From positions 1,302,001 through 1,366,000 of the forward strand of contig NZ_SADE01000001.1 in the NCBI RefSeq assembly GCF_004005845.1: DNA of 64,000 nt. Reading direction: 5' to 3'. The stretch is from Hwanghaeella grinnelliae (GTDB lineage Bacteria; Pseudomonadota; Alphaproteobacteria; UBA8366; Aestuariispiraceae). Of the stretch, positions 48,308 through 56,275 are shown one piece after another. A program made the translations under genes and the position numbers. Position 1 is the stretch's first letter. Each line of letters starts with the position of its first letter. Below the pieces are notes generated by a model. That model had not been told where the DNA came from, made no database searches, and saw only the letters and a list, made by a program, of their open reading frames with translations.

Positions 48308-49072
48308 TCACCCATAGAAGGGTGAGTTCATGGCCCGGCTCGCTTCTTCGGTGATGCTGGCGTCGAAGATGCGCGTATAGAAGGCGGTGCCCAGTTTGGC
48401 GGCCGTCTCCGGAAAGGCATTGATCGCGTAATCGATTGCCTCGTCCAGGCTTGCAAAGGCGTCGAACCCGCCAAGGCTATGGGTGCCGTGGCCGCTCAGC
48501 CAAAGTTTGTTCTGCAGGCCCGGCACGGCCTTCAATTCCGCATTGCGAGCCTGCCAGGAAAAGCCTTCGAACGGTTTGGAAATCTGCAACTCCGTATAGA
48601 CGAAGGCGGCCGGTTTCTGGGCGGGTGCTGCGCCGTAATGCACCGATCCCATGTCTTCGCTTGCCGCGCGGACAACCTCTGCATCGAAAACCCGCGTGTT
48701 ATGGGCGACCCCGAAGGAACGCGGTTCACTCGGGAAATAGCCGGTCACGAATTTTGTCGCGTTCTCAAGCGAGTCGAAGGCGTAAATGCCGCCAAGGGAT
48801 TGGGTCGCGTGTCCCTGCAGCCATGTCTTGTTCAGGAAGCCGGGCTGTTTCTTGATATCCTCGTTGATCTTCTTCCAGGGGGCTTGGTCGAAGGGAACGG
48901 AGATGGCGACTTCGGTGTAAACGAATGCTTTCGGGGACATGCTGTTTTCCTTTGCTTTGAGAAGGGCGGGGGTGAGGATTGTGCCGGCCAGGGCCGCCGA
49001 TGTGGCGAGGAACCGGCGTCTGGGCATAAGGGTTCGTTCGCGGAATGCCGCGTTTTCATCGTCTTCAGTCAT
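48308..49072 (-). CDS. Tat-exported tandem YdhR-like (mono-oxygenase-fold) protein
   Basis: The 254-residue protein has a twin-arginine signal (MPRRRFLATSAALAGTILTPALL). Two homologous halves follow: PKAFVYTEVAISVPFDQAPWKKINEDIKKQPGFLNKTWLQGHATQSLGGIYAFDSLENA and PAAFVYTELQISKPFEGFSWQARNAELKAVPGLQNKLWLSGHGTHSLGGFDAFASLDEA. The GFLxKxWLxGHxTxSLGG pattern is that of the YdhR/putative mono-oxygenase ferredoxin-like fold. AGGAG lies 7 bases before the ATG. It is divergent from an HxlR regulator with strong palindromes between. The substrate is unknown. Confidence 0.82.
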   Translation of the reverse strand: MTEDDENAAFRERTLMPRRRFLATSAALAGTILTPALLKAKENSMSPKAFVYTEVAISVPFDQAPWKKINEDIKKQPGFLNKTWLQGHATQSLGGIYAFDSLENATKFVTGYFPSEPRSFGVAHNTRVFDAEVVRAASEDMGSVHYGAAPAQKPAAFVYTELQISKPFEGFSWQARNAELKAVPGLQNKLWLSGHGTHSLGGFDAFASLDEAIDYAINAFPETAAKLGTAFYTRIFDASITEEASRAMNSPFYG

Positions 49073-49086
49073 GGGTTCTCCTAGTC

Positions 49087-49105
49087 AACTTGCGTTTTGC
49101 AAGTT
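49087..49105. promoter_or_regulatory. HxlR operator, site 1
   Basis: AACTTGC-gtttt-GCAAGTT is a perfect 7-base-arm palindrome just upstream of the YdhR-like gene start. It shares the core arms and 5-base spacer length with site 2 (49119-49147). Confidence 0.75.
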
Positions 49106-49118
49106 CACTATGAAATAC

Positions 49119-49147
49119 ATATCAACTTGCAAAAGGCAAGTTGATAT
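49119..49147. promoter_or_regulatory. HxlR operator, site 2
   Basis: ATATCAACTTGC (49119-49130), a 5-base spacer, and GCAAGTTGATAT (49136-49147) form a perfect 12-base inverted repeat, 16 bases before the HxlR start codon. Its core repeats site 1 with centres 37 bases apart. The dyad is far too long for chance. Confidence 0.85.
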
Positions 49148-49162
49148 CGATATATTTTCGAC

Positions 49163-49579
49163 ATGAAGAAAAATACCAACCAAACCTATGACACCGGTTG
49201 CCCCGTTGCGTTTGCTTTGCGGATGTTCGGCGATCAATGGACGCTGCTCGTCATCCGCGACATGGCGGTGAAGGGCGCGCGTACCTATTCGGAATTGCTG
49301 GACGGCGGGGAGGGGATCTCCACCAACATTCTGGCCCAGCGGTTGAAGCAGTTGGAGGAGAACGGTCTGGTTTCCAAAACCCGTGATCCGGAAAACTGGC
49401 GCAGTTTTCTTTACGCCCTAACCGACAAGGGGCGGGACCTGGCCCCGGTGCTGGCCGAAATCATTCTGTGGAGCGGCAAATACAATCACGGCGACAATGC
49501 GATGACGGATACGCTGCAAAAGGTCCGGCGCGACCGGTCCGGCTTTGAGGAGAGCATCCGCAACGGCGCCGTTCCGTAA
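49163..49579 (+). CDS. HxlR-family winged-helix regulator
   Basis: The 138-residue protein has the family hallmark Cys near the N-terminus (YDTGCPVAFALRMFGDQWTLLVIRDMAVKGARTYSELLDGGEGISTNILAQRLKQLEENGLVSKTRDPENWRSFLYALTDKGRDL). HxlR proteins often sense electrophiles or redox through that Cys. It is divergent from the Tat-exported YdhR-like gene, and the two operators fit regulation of both genes. Confidence 0.92.
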   Translation: MKKNTNQTYDTGCPVAFALRMFGDQWTLLVIRDMAVKGARTYSELLDGGEGISTNILAQRLKQLEENGLVSKTRDPENWRSFLYALTDKGRDLAPVLAEIILWSGKYNHGDNAMTDTLQKVRRDRSGFEESIRNGAVP

Positions 49580-49616
49580 CGCCGTGCGCCGTCTACAGCG
49601 GCGACGCGAAGAGCGG

Positions 49617-50960
49617 CTAAGCCTGAATTTGCGCAACCGCCTGATGGAATACCTCCCGCAACCCGGTGTGCCGGTCTTCCAATCCCCCCATGCAATAGCT
49701 GTTCAGGAATTGCCTTCCGGCGAACAGGGCCTGGTCGGTTGGGGTGACTTCCGACGCGTCGCAGGTCTCGGCCCAGCTTTCCGCGATCGTGGTGATCTGG
49801 CCTTCGATCAGGGTGAGCGCCTCGGCCTCGCTGAGTTGATAATCCGCCGCCGCGTTGAGGCAGGCTTCCAGCGTGCTCGACCGGTCCTCCCCCTTGATCA
49901 GCATGGCCTGGGTCGCGACGTTGCCGGTGCGGCTTTGCGGGCAGATGTCATAGGCGGGGGTGAGGGAGAGCGCCCTTCCGTCCCAGAAGGCCGCATGGTT
50001 GCGGGCGTGGTCGTCGGTATTGCCGCACAGGATGTTGAAACAGATCCGCCCGAACAATTCCTTCAGCGTGGCGCGCGGGTTGGTGAAGCGGTGGCGGATG
50101 ATCTCGGCCAAGTCCTCATAGGAGGCATAGCGCGCCATCATCTCGTCCATGCCGAACATGGTCAGCGCGGACACCATCGCGCGGCGGGCCCAGGCATCGC
50201 CTTCCTTGACGCGGTCGAAGCGTTCGATCAGCAGCACGTCCTTGCCGCCCGCATGGGTGACCGATACGGGTGCTACGTTCAGTCCGCAACGGGCCGCCAG
50301 CCGCATGGCGATGAACTCCGCTTTCACGACGCTGTAGATGTCGACGCCGGACGAGAACTTGGCGATGAATTTCTTCTCGTCCGCGTCGATCAGCGCCTTG
50401 GGCCGCGCCCCCCCGATGGAGGTGCCGTGGTTCAGCGCCTGGTCCAGGGCCGGGGTGATCGGCAAGCCGTTCTCGATATGGTCGGCGGCATCCAGCAATT
50501 CCTCCAGCGTCGCCGCGGCGGTCTGGCGCGGCACGTATTCCTTGGCGGAAGATTGGAAATCCAGCGCCCCGATCCGGTCCGACCCCGATTGCAGCAGGAA
50601 AGTCAGCTCGCCCAGATCCGGAACGTCGGGCCCGTCCGGTTTCATACCCGTCATCCGGTTGATGATGACACGCCGCCCCCAGGCATCGGGGGATCCGTCG
50701 CGGATGCAGCTTGGCATCGTCAACCCGGCCAAGGGTTCGATCGACCCGGCGCGCAGTGGCAGTTCCGGCTCATAGATCGGGATGGCATCCGGACGGGCGC
50801 GATAACTGGCGCCGTAGTTGAAGATCATGCGGTCGCCATCCTGCACCAGCCGGCCCGCGACGACGGGCTCGGTCGCGCCGGGAAGCCAGACCCAGACGAA
50901 CACGTCTTTCGGGGCGCCGGGGGTCGGATCTCCCGGTTGCGTTTCGTCTTCAGAAGTCAT
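49617..50960 (-). CDS. hipA: HipA-family serine/threonine kinase toxin
   Basis: The 447-residue protein starts at ATG 50960, GAGG 6 bases upstream. The N-terminal subdomain precedes the Gly-rich autophosphorylation loop NHGTSIGGARPKALI. It also has KFSSGVDIYSVVKAEFIAMRLAARCGLNVAP, the catalytic NILCGNTDDHARNHAAF and the metal-binding Asp in LTPAYDICPQ. HipA kinases phosphorylate aminoacyl-tRNA synthetases such as GltX and cause dormancy when free of HipB. The start overlaps hipB by 11 bases. Kinase motifs look intact. Confidence 0.93.
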   Translation of the reverse strand: MTSEDETQPGDPTPGAPKDVFVWVWLPGATEPVVAGRLVQDGDRMIFNYGASYRARPDAIPIYEPELPLRAGSIEPLAGLTMPSCIRDGSPDAWGRRVIINRMTGMKPDGPDVPDLGELTFLLQSGSDRIGALDFQSSAKEYVPRQTAAATLEELLDAADHIENGLPITPALDQALNHGTSIGGARPKALIDADEKKFIAKFSSGVDIYSVVKAEFIAMRLAARCGLNVAPVSVTHAGGKDVLLIERFDRVKEGDAWARRAMVSALTMFGMDEMMARYASYEDLAEIIRHRFTNPRATLKELFGRICFNILCGNTDDHARNHAAFWDGRALSLTPAYDICPQSRTGNVATQAMLIKGEDRSSTLEACLNAAADYQLSEAEALTLIEGQITTIAESWAETCDASEVTPTDQALFAGRQFLNSYCMGGLEDRHTGLREVFHQAVAQIQA

Positions 50961-51282
50961 CGTCGACCTCGCGTTTCGGCCGCCGGACGCTTTGCGGCAA
51001 AAGGGCCAGTTTTTCGGAAAGCCGTTTGTCCTGAACGGCCAAATTGCGGCTGTCGGGCTCAAACAGTTGCACCCCGACGATGGCCGCCAGTTCGAAGACC
51101 GTCCCGATCTCAGGGCCCGGCGCGCCTTTCTCGATGCTGTAAAGCGTCGTTCGGCTGATCCCGGCGCGCTCGGCCAGGTCCTGGGCGGTCATGCCGCGCT
51201 CAATCCGGCCGATCTTGATCAGATTGCCCAGGATCGACAGCGCCTGCAGGGTCATGCGCGAATAGGTTCTGGTGCGTTTCAT
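50950..51282 (-). CDS. hipB: HipB-like XRE antitoxin
   Basis: The 110-residue protein has an XRE helix-turn-helix (LGNLIKIGRIERGMTAQDLAERAGISRTTLYSIEKGAPGPEIGTVFELAAIVGVQLFEPD). Its 3' end overlaps the hipA start by 11 bases, the usual antitoxin-first arrangement. It should bind the palindromes just upstream and hold HipA inactive. The C-terminal tail (SVRRPKREVDDDF) is charged and flexible, as expected for a degradable antitoxin. Confidence 0.9.
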   Translation of the reverse strand: MKRTRTYSRMTLQALSILGNLIKIGRIERGMTAQDLAERAGISRTTLYSIEKGAPGPEIGTVFELAAIVGVQLFEPDSRNLAVQDKRLSEKLALLPQSVRRPKREVDDDF

Positions 51283-51299
51283 AGGGCAAGCCTACAGAA

Positions 51300-51429
51300 T
51301 GTTCATTTAGTTAAACATAAACCGATTTCGTGTTTGTTATATTGAACAACCTAGTTCCATGCAGGAGGTGGGTCAAGGGTTGTCTATTATAATGAACATT
51401 AAAGCGTTTGATGTTTAATAAAATGAACG
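51300..51429. promoter_or_regulatory. Four HipB-type operators
   Basis: Four 18-base palindromic elements of the form TGTTyA-N6-TrAACA occur. They are TGTTCATTTAGTTAAACA (51300-51317), TGTTTGTTATATTGAACA (51331-51348), TGTCTATTATAATGAACA (51381-51398) and TGTTTAATAAAATGAACG (51412-51429). They lie directly upstream of hipB in A+T-rich DNA. Spacings are 31, 50 and 31 bases, i.e. near whole turns. This fits multi-site cooperative repression by a HipA-HipB complex. Confidence 0.82.
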
Positions 51430-51475
51430 AAACGTATGATTTCAACGAAACGACTTCTAGCTGGCCGCTGTGTCG

Positions 51476-53023
51476 TCAACTGACCGGCGGCGCGCCGCCT
51501 TGTTCGGTGCGCTTGGCGATGAAGGCGTCGAGTTCCTCGATCCGGGCTTCGTCCATCGGTGGGGGCGTGAAGTCGGCCAGCTTCTTTTGCCACAGCGCGG
51601 TGGCGCGTTCATCAGCGGTCATGGCGCCGTTTTCCGTCCAGGAGCCGAAGTTGGACCAGTCTGCGATCAAGGGATCGTAAAAGGCGGTCTGGTATCGCTG
51701 CATGGTGTGTTCAGCGGCAAAGAAATGGCCGCCGGGTTCGACTGAGGCAATGGCGTCGAAGCCGATATCGTCCGCCTCCGCCGGGGCGGGCGTACACAAT
51801 TCGGCCAGGGTCTGCAGCGCTTCCAGATCAATCATCATCTTCTCCAGCGAGAAGGTGAGGCCGCCTTCCAACCATCCCGCCGAATGCACCACATAGGTGA
51901 CGCCCGCCATCAGGCAGCCCCATAGGCTCATCATCGTTTCCGTACTTGCCTGGGCATCGGCGACATTCGCGGCGCTGGCCGCCGCGGAACGCCACGGCAG
52001 GCCGATCAGCCGGGCCAATTGACCCGATCCAAGGGTCGCGGTCACATGTTCCGGGGTGCCGAAAGCGGGGGAGCCCAACTTCATATCCACATTGGAGCTG
52101 AAGCTTCCATAGAGCACCGGCGCGCCGGGCCGAACCAGTTGAGTCAGAACGATCGCGGCCAGGGCTTCGGCATGCTGCAAGGTGATCGCGCCCGCCATCG
52201 TGATCGGCGCCATGGCGCCGGCTAGGCAGAAGGGCGTGACGACGGAGGGCTGACCGGCCTTGGCCATGTCGATCAGGCCCTGGGCCATGGGAATGTCCAG
52301 CGTACGGGGCGAATTGGTATTGATGACCGTGTAGCACCAGGCGTCGTCCCGGAAGGCATCGGCATCCAAACCACGGGCGATGCGGATCATTTCCAGGGTG
52401 TCTTCGACCTGCGGCGTGCCGCGCGCATAGACGAAGCAGGGCTTGTCGCTCAAAACCAGGCCGCCGCGCGTCATCGCATAATGGCGCAGGTTGATCGGCA
52501 CGTCTTGGGCCTCCACATGCGGGCCGATCGTGTGCAGAACATCGAAACTCTGCGTCAGTTTCACGGTTTCCAAGTAGTCGCTCAGCGTACCCGGCCGGCG
52601 CCCACGCGCCCGGTCTGTCAAATGCGGGCAGCCTGCGCCGGCCTGAAAGACCAGCGCGCCTGGTTCCATCGTCACGTCGCGCTGTGCTTGGCCGCCACGC
52701 AGGCGAAAGCTTTTCGGGGCGGTGCGGATCGCCGCGTCGACGACCTCCCGGCCGATGCGGACCATCTCGGTTCCGTCATCGACGATGGCGCCTGCTCGGG
52801 CGTAGATCTTCCGCGCCTCGGGCAGCAGAACCTTGATGCCGAGTTCTTCAAGAATGCGCAAAGCGGTCTCATGCATCTCGGCGATGCGGTCGTCACTGAA
52901 GGCTTTTTGCGGGGCGAATGGGTTGCGGAGCTGGCGGTAATCTACCGACCGTTGGGCTTTTGGCGTGGCGCCCTCGGCCCGCCGCCTTGACTTTCGTTCC
53001 CGCCGTACCGGTTCGTCCACCAT
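51476..53023 (-). CDS. Trimethylamine methyltransferase (MttB) superfamily protein, non-pyrrolysine
   Basis: The 515-residue protein from ATG 53023 has GGAGG upstream. It contains MHETALRILEELGIKVLLPEARKIYARAGAIVDD, LSDYLETVKLTQSFDVLHTIGPHVEAQDVP, SPAFGTPEHVTATLGSGQLARLIGLPWRSAAASAANVADAQASTETMMSLWGCLMAGV and GHFFAAEHTMQRYQTAFYDP, all typical of MttB-family barrels. There is no in-frame amber, so it belongs to the glycine-betaine-type (MtgB-like) group that demethylates quaternary amines onto a corrinoid protein. No corrinoid protein gene is adjacent. Its 5' neighbour is not related. Confidence 0.85.
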   Translation of the reverse strand: MVDEPVRRERKSRRRAEGATPKAQRSVDYRQLRNPFAPQKAFSDDRIAEMHETALRILEELGIKVLLPEARKIYARAGAIVDDGTEMVRIGREVVDAAIRTAPKSFRLRGGQAQRDVTMEPGALVFQAGAGCPHLTDRARGRRPGTLSDYLETVKLTQSFDVLHTIGPHVEAQDVPINLRHYAMTRGGLVLSDKPCFVYARGTPQVEDTLEMIRIARGLDADAFRDDAWCYTVINTNSPRTLDIPMAQGLIDMAKAGQPSVVTPFCLAGAMAPITMAGAITLQHAEALAAIVLTQLVRPGAPVLYGSFSSNVDMKLGSPAFGTPEHVTATLGSGQLARLIGLPWRSAAASAANVADAQASTETMMSLWGCLMAGVTYVVHSAGWLEGGLTFSLEKMMIDLEALQTLAELCTPAPAEADDIGFDAIASVEPGGHFFAAEHTMQRYQTAFYDPLIADWSNFGSWTENGAMTADERATALWQKKLADFTPPPMDEARIEELDAFIAKRTEQGGAPPVS

Positions 53024-53281
53024 GTCGGATCCTCCCGACAAAGGCGTAGATTGAAAGGAGGAGAGGCGCAAGTGTCTGGAATTAAAGGGGCTTCAAAAGG
53101 GTAGATTTTGGTAGTTCGAGAGTCCCGTAACAGGCAACCGCGAATGGCTGGGATTTTAAGAAACAGCGATAAGAATGTCGGGTTTATCCGAAGCGATATG
53201 AGTCGCCTTGGTGAGCGAATTCCTAAATCTTCCAAAACGAGGTGAGCAGGTCGGCATTCGGATGGGATGGAGGCTTTTGAG

Positions 53282-53635
53282 ATGGTTGAGGTTATTGTGC
53301 AAAAGAATTTCTTTTTGACGGTTGATGAAGTGGAATTGCTCCTCGGATGCACCATCGATCCGATGCTGCGTGCGCAGTTCCATCGGGCGAAAAACGTGCC
53401 GGACGGCGATTTCTGTCTTTTGACGCTGACGGAATCGGAACTCCACGAAGTTTATGCCCTGTTGGCGGAACTACTGACCGCCGAGGGATTGAACGACGAC
53501 GGCTTCTTCAACGCCATCGGCAACAAGGTAGATGCGATCATGGTGGTGCTGGAAGCGCAGATTTCGACCAACGAGGACGAAACGGCACCCGGTCCGGATC
53601 TGTCGCCCTATACCGAGCTTCTCGCGGCGGAATGA
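53282..53635 (+). CDS. Hypothetical acidic protein (117 aa)
   Basis: From ATG 53282 (ATG 53267 is also possible) it reads MVEVIVQKNFFLTVDEVELLLGCTIDPMLRAQF, then FCLLTLTESELHEVYALLAELLTAEGL, and an acidic tail. The predicted content is alpha/beta, soluble, without known motifs. Codon use is normal for the window, so it is probably a real gene. Function is unknown. Confidence 0.6.
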   Translation: MVEVIVQKNFFLTVDEVELLLGCTIDPMLRAQFHRAKNVPDGDFCLLTLTESELHEVYALLAELLTAEGLNDDGFFNAIGNKVDAIMVVLEAQISTNEDETAPGPDLSPYTELLAAE

Positions 53636-53707
53636 GAGGACTAGGCGACCCCGGTTTCTAACCTGGGCGCCAAGCTGGGCACCGAACCGGGCGCGAAGTT
53701 TACCCGG

Positions 53708-53950
53708 TCACCCTTTACGGGATCGGCGGCGGCGTGGTTCGTTTTCGCCCTCCGTCCCGGCGCTAACCGCGACCAGCACGACACCGAGTTCCTTTTCCAA
53801 TTTTTCGATACGGGCCAAGCGCTCTCTGTCCAACCGGGCGGGCGCGACGTCGACTTGCGCCATCGCAAGCAAGGGCGCGCCGATTTCCGCCTCAAGCGAT
53901 TGCAAGGCCGCCAGTTTTTCATCGGGTATTGTTGCCAAGGTGAATACCAT
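53708..53950 (-). CDS. Small hypothetical protein (80 aa)
   Basis: The ATG at 53950 is favoured because GGAGG is 8 bases upstream; the frame is open from 53968. The product begins MVFTLATIPDEKLAALQSLEAEIG and has a second helix-rich half (RLARIEKLEKELGVVLVAVSAG) with a basic end (PRRRRSRKG). The two segments LQSLEAEIGAPLLAMA and IEKLEKELGVVLVAVS look like an internal duplication. Function is unknown. Confidence 0.6.
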   Translation of the reverse strand: MVFTLATIPDEKLAALQSLEAEIGAPLLAMAQVDVAPARLDRERLARIEKLEKELGVVLVAVSAGTEGENEPRRRRSRKG

Positions 53951-54051
53951 CTGCGGATCCTCCTTCAATTTCGGGCAGTTTCGGGCAGTTCCAGGCCTTT
54001 CAGGGCCGATACGGGTTTGTTTCCCGGCCCGTTCGCGGATGATACGCTAAA

Positions 54052-55383
54052 TCAGTGCGGCGGATCATCTTTCTTTTGCAGCCCATCGGATGTGGCGGCG
54101 ATTTCGACCTCTTCCATCATATCCGCCATCTCCTCAACATAGGCTTCAGGCTGCGCTTGGATCGGCGCGGTGGCTGAGACGGCGACGAAGTCTTCCTGCG
54201 TTTCCTGGGGCGGCAATGCTCGACGCGTCATGCGCCAGAACGTGTAGAGCACGAAGAGGCCCGATGTTGCGGCAAACATTAGGAACAGTGCGCCAGGGTC
54301 GAAATTCTCCAACAGCAGGCTGCCGACCGCCGGGCCCGCAATAGCGCCGATGCTCCAGGCCAGGATAAGGGAGGACGCGAGGGACACATGCTGCCCCGGC
54401 CGCGCGTGATCGTTCGCATGTGCTGCGCCGACCGAATAGAGTGTCTCCATCGATCCGGCCATGATCATGAAGACGGCTGCGACAAGGAACAGCCCGCCCA
54501 ACATCGACAGGTCCAGCAGTCCGACGATCAGGGCCGATGCGGTGGTCAGCACCGCGGCAAGAACCAGGATGCGGCGGCGGTCGTATTTGTCCGACCACAA
54601 GCCCATCGGCAATTGCAGGGCCAGGTTTCCCAACGGCGCAATCGCCATCAGGATTCCGACCTGTTGCTTGTCGAAACCTTCCAGCAGGGCATAGACCGGA
54701 CCGACACCGTAGAAGGTCATGGTCAGTGCGCCCGCCGCGGCCGAGCCCACGAAACCAAGCGGCGAAATCCGAAAGGCGCCGCGCAGGTCCATGCCGGCCT
54801 GTTCCGGCGGGGGCGGGGTTGGGGCGGGCGTGAAGACGAAGGGGATGATGGCGGTCACGTAAAACGTCGCGCCAAGGACAAAGGCGCTTGCGGTGTCCAG
54901 GTCCAGCCGGCTCATGATCAGCGATCCCAGGCCGATCCCGATGACATAGATCACGTAGAAGACTGAGAGTACCCGGCCGCGTTGGTCCGACGGTGAGATT
55001 TCGTTCAACCAGCTTTGCGAGGCGATGAAAATGGCGGTGGAGGCAAAGCCGGTCGCCAACCGGGCAAGGGCCCATAGCGGGACGGAGGGGGCCGCGCTCA
55101 TCGCCAGGATGCTCAAGCCCGCCAGACTGCAGAAGAAGGCGAGGGCGCGGATATGGCCGATGCGCCGGACCAGACGGCCCGCGAAGAAACAGCCCAGCAA
55201 CAGGCCGATGCTGAATGCAGTGACGACAATGCCGACTTCGCCCTCACCGAAGCCGAGCAGCTTCAGACGTGTCGGCGTGAAGGTGGCCATGAGTCCGGCG
55301 CCGGGGGCGATCAAACTCATGCCGCCGATGACCCACCATGTGGCCTTTTGCTGATCGACGTCGTCGTCGGATATCATCGTCAT
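54052..55383 (-). CDS. MFS transporter
   Basis: The 443-residue protein from ATG 55383 has 12 predicted helices, beginning WWVIGGMSLIAPGAGLMATFTPTRLKLLGFGEGEVGIVVTAFSIGLLLGCFFAGRLVRRIGHIRALAF. The RLVRRIGHIRAL stretch is the conserved MFS loop 2-3 motif; LWSDKYDRRRILV repeats it in the second half. It resembles the YcaD-type group. The C-terminus has a 50-residue hydrophilic tail (QETQEDFVAVSATAPIQAQPEA and on). The substrate is unknown. The GST gene diverges from it. Confidence 0.88.
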   Translation of the reverse strand: MTMISDDDVDQQKATWWVIGGMSLIAPGAGLMATFTPTRLKLLGFGEGEVGIVVTAFSIGLLLGCFFAGRLVRRIGHIRALAFFCSLAGLSILAMSAAPSVPLWALARLATGFASTAIFIASQSWLNEISPSDQRGRVLSVFYVIYVIGIGLGSLIMSRLDLDTASAFVLGATFYVTAIIPFVFTPAPTPPPPEQAGMDLRGAFRISPLGFVGSAAAGALTMTFYGVGPVYALLEGFDKQQVGILMAIAPLGNLALQLPMGLWSDKYDRRRILVLAAVLTTASALIVGLLDLSMLGGLFLVAAVFMIMAGSMETLYSVGAAHANDHARPGQHVSLASSLILAWSIGAIAGPAVGSLLLENFDPGALFLMFAATSGLFVLYTFWRMTRRALPPQETQEDFVAVSATAPIQAQPEAYVEEMADMMEEVEIAATSDGLQKKDDPPH

Positions 55384-55561
55384 GGTCGGCACTTCCCCCG
55401 GAAGCGGTTCGGCGCATCGGTCTCCCACAGGAACCGGTTGCCATTCCAACTGCCGCACTACACCCTTCCGGAAAGGCCCGCAACGACGGGAGCGGTCGGT
55501 TCTTCCATGTCTGCGACCGCATTATGTTGTCAGTTGGTTTGTATTGAGGTGAGACGTATCC

Positions 55562-56263
55562 GTGAGTATCGAACTTTACACTTGGCCGACGCCGAACGGG
55601 CACAAGGTGCATATCCTGCTGGAGGAACTGGCGGTTCCCTATGCGGTCGTCCCGGTCGATATCGTTACCGGCGAACAGTTCGCGCCGGACTTCCTGAAGA
55701 TCAGCCCGAACAACAAGATGCCGGCCCTGGTCGATAGCGACGGACCGGATGGGCAGCCAATCACGATGTTCGAATCCGGCGCCATCATGATTTATCTGGC
55801 GGAAAAGTTCGGGCGCTTCATACCGGGCGATGCGCGCGGCCGGTACTCGGTTTTGCAATGGGTGATGTTCCAGATGGCCAGCATCGGGCCGATGCTGGGA
55901 CAGGCCCAGCACTTCTTTCAATATGCGCCGGAAGCCAATGACTACGCGAGGAACCGCTATTCCAAGGAAGCGGCGCGGCTCTATGGGGTGGTCGACCGCC
56001 GATTGGCGGAAAGCCCCTATATCGCGGGGGAGGAATATAGCATCGCGGATATGGCGGTTTGGCCCTGGATGAAGTTCTCGCACTATCAGGGTGTCGAGCG
56101 GGACGGCTTTCCGAATTTTCTGCGCTGGTATGACGAGATCAAGGAACGCCCGGCGGTGCGGCGGGGCATGGATGTGCTGAAGGACAAACGCCGCAAGCAC
56201 ACGATTTCAGATGATGCGAAAACGATCCTGTTCGGCGACCGGCAATACGAACGCCGGGAATAG
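55562..56263 (+). CDS. Glutathione S-transferase, YfcG/YghU-like
   Basis: The 233-residue protein begins MSIELYTWPTPNGHKVHILLEELAVPYAVVPVDIVTGEQFAPDFLKISPNNKMPALVD, a thioredoxin-fold GST N-domain of the Nu/YfcG type (TPNGxK replaces Cys/Ser). The C-domain carries the N-capping motif YSIADMAVWPWMK. YfcG-type enzymes have disulfide-bond oxidoreductase activity with two glutathiones bound. The gene overlaps nothing and ends 13 bases before the convergent histidine kinase gene. Confidence 0.9.
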   Translation: MSIELYTWPTPNGHKVHILLEELAVPYAVVPVDIVTGEQFAPDFLKISPNNKMPALVDSDGPDGQPITMFESGAIMIYLAEKFGRFIPGDARGRYSVLQWVMFQMASIGPMLGQAQHFFQYAPEANDYARNRYSKEAARLYGVVDRRLAESPYIAGEEYSIADMAVWPWMKFSHYQGVERDGFPNFLRWYDEIKERPAVRRGMDVLKDKRRKHTISDDAKTILFGDRQYERRE

Positions 56264-56275
56264 CCAGCCGTGCCG

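Noticed and set aside
49545-51158. Long plus-strand frame opposite hipA (537 codons)
   Set aside because: HipA and HipB motifs lie on the minus strand with proper start overlap; the plus frame is Gly/Arg-rich shadow.
51476-53023. Pyrrolysine-dependent MttB
   Set aside because: There is no in-frame TAG within the gene; the reading frame is continuous, so it is of the non-pyrrolysine class.
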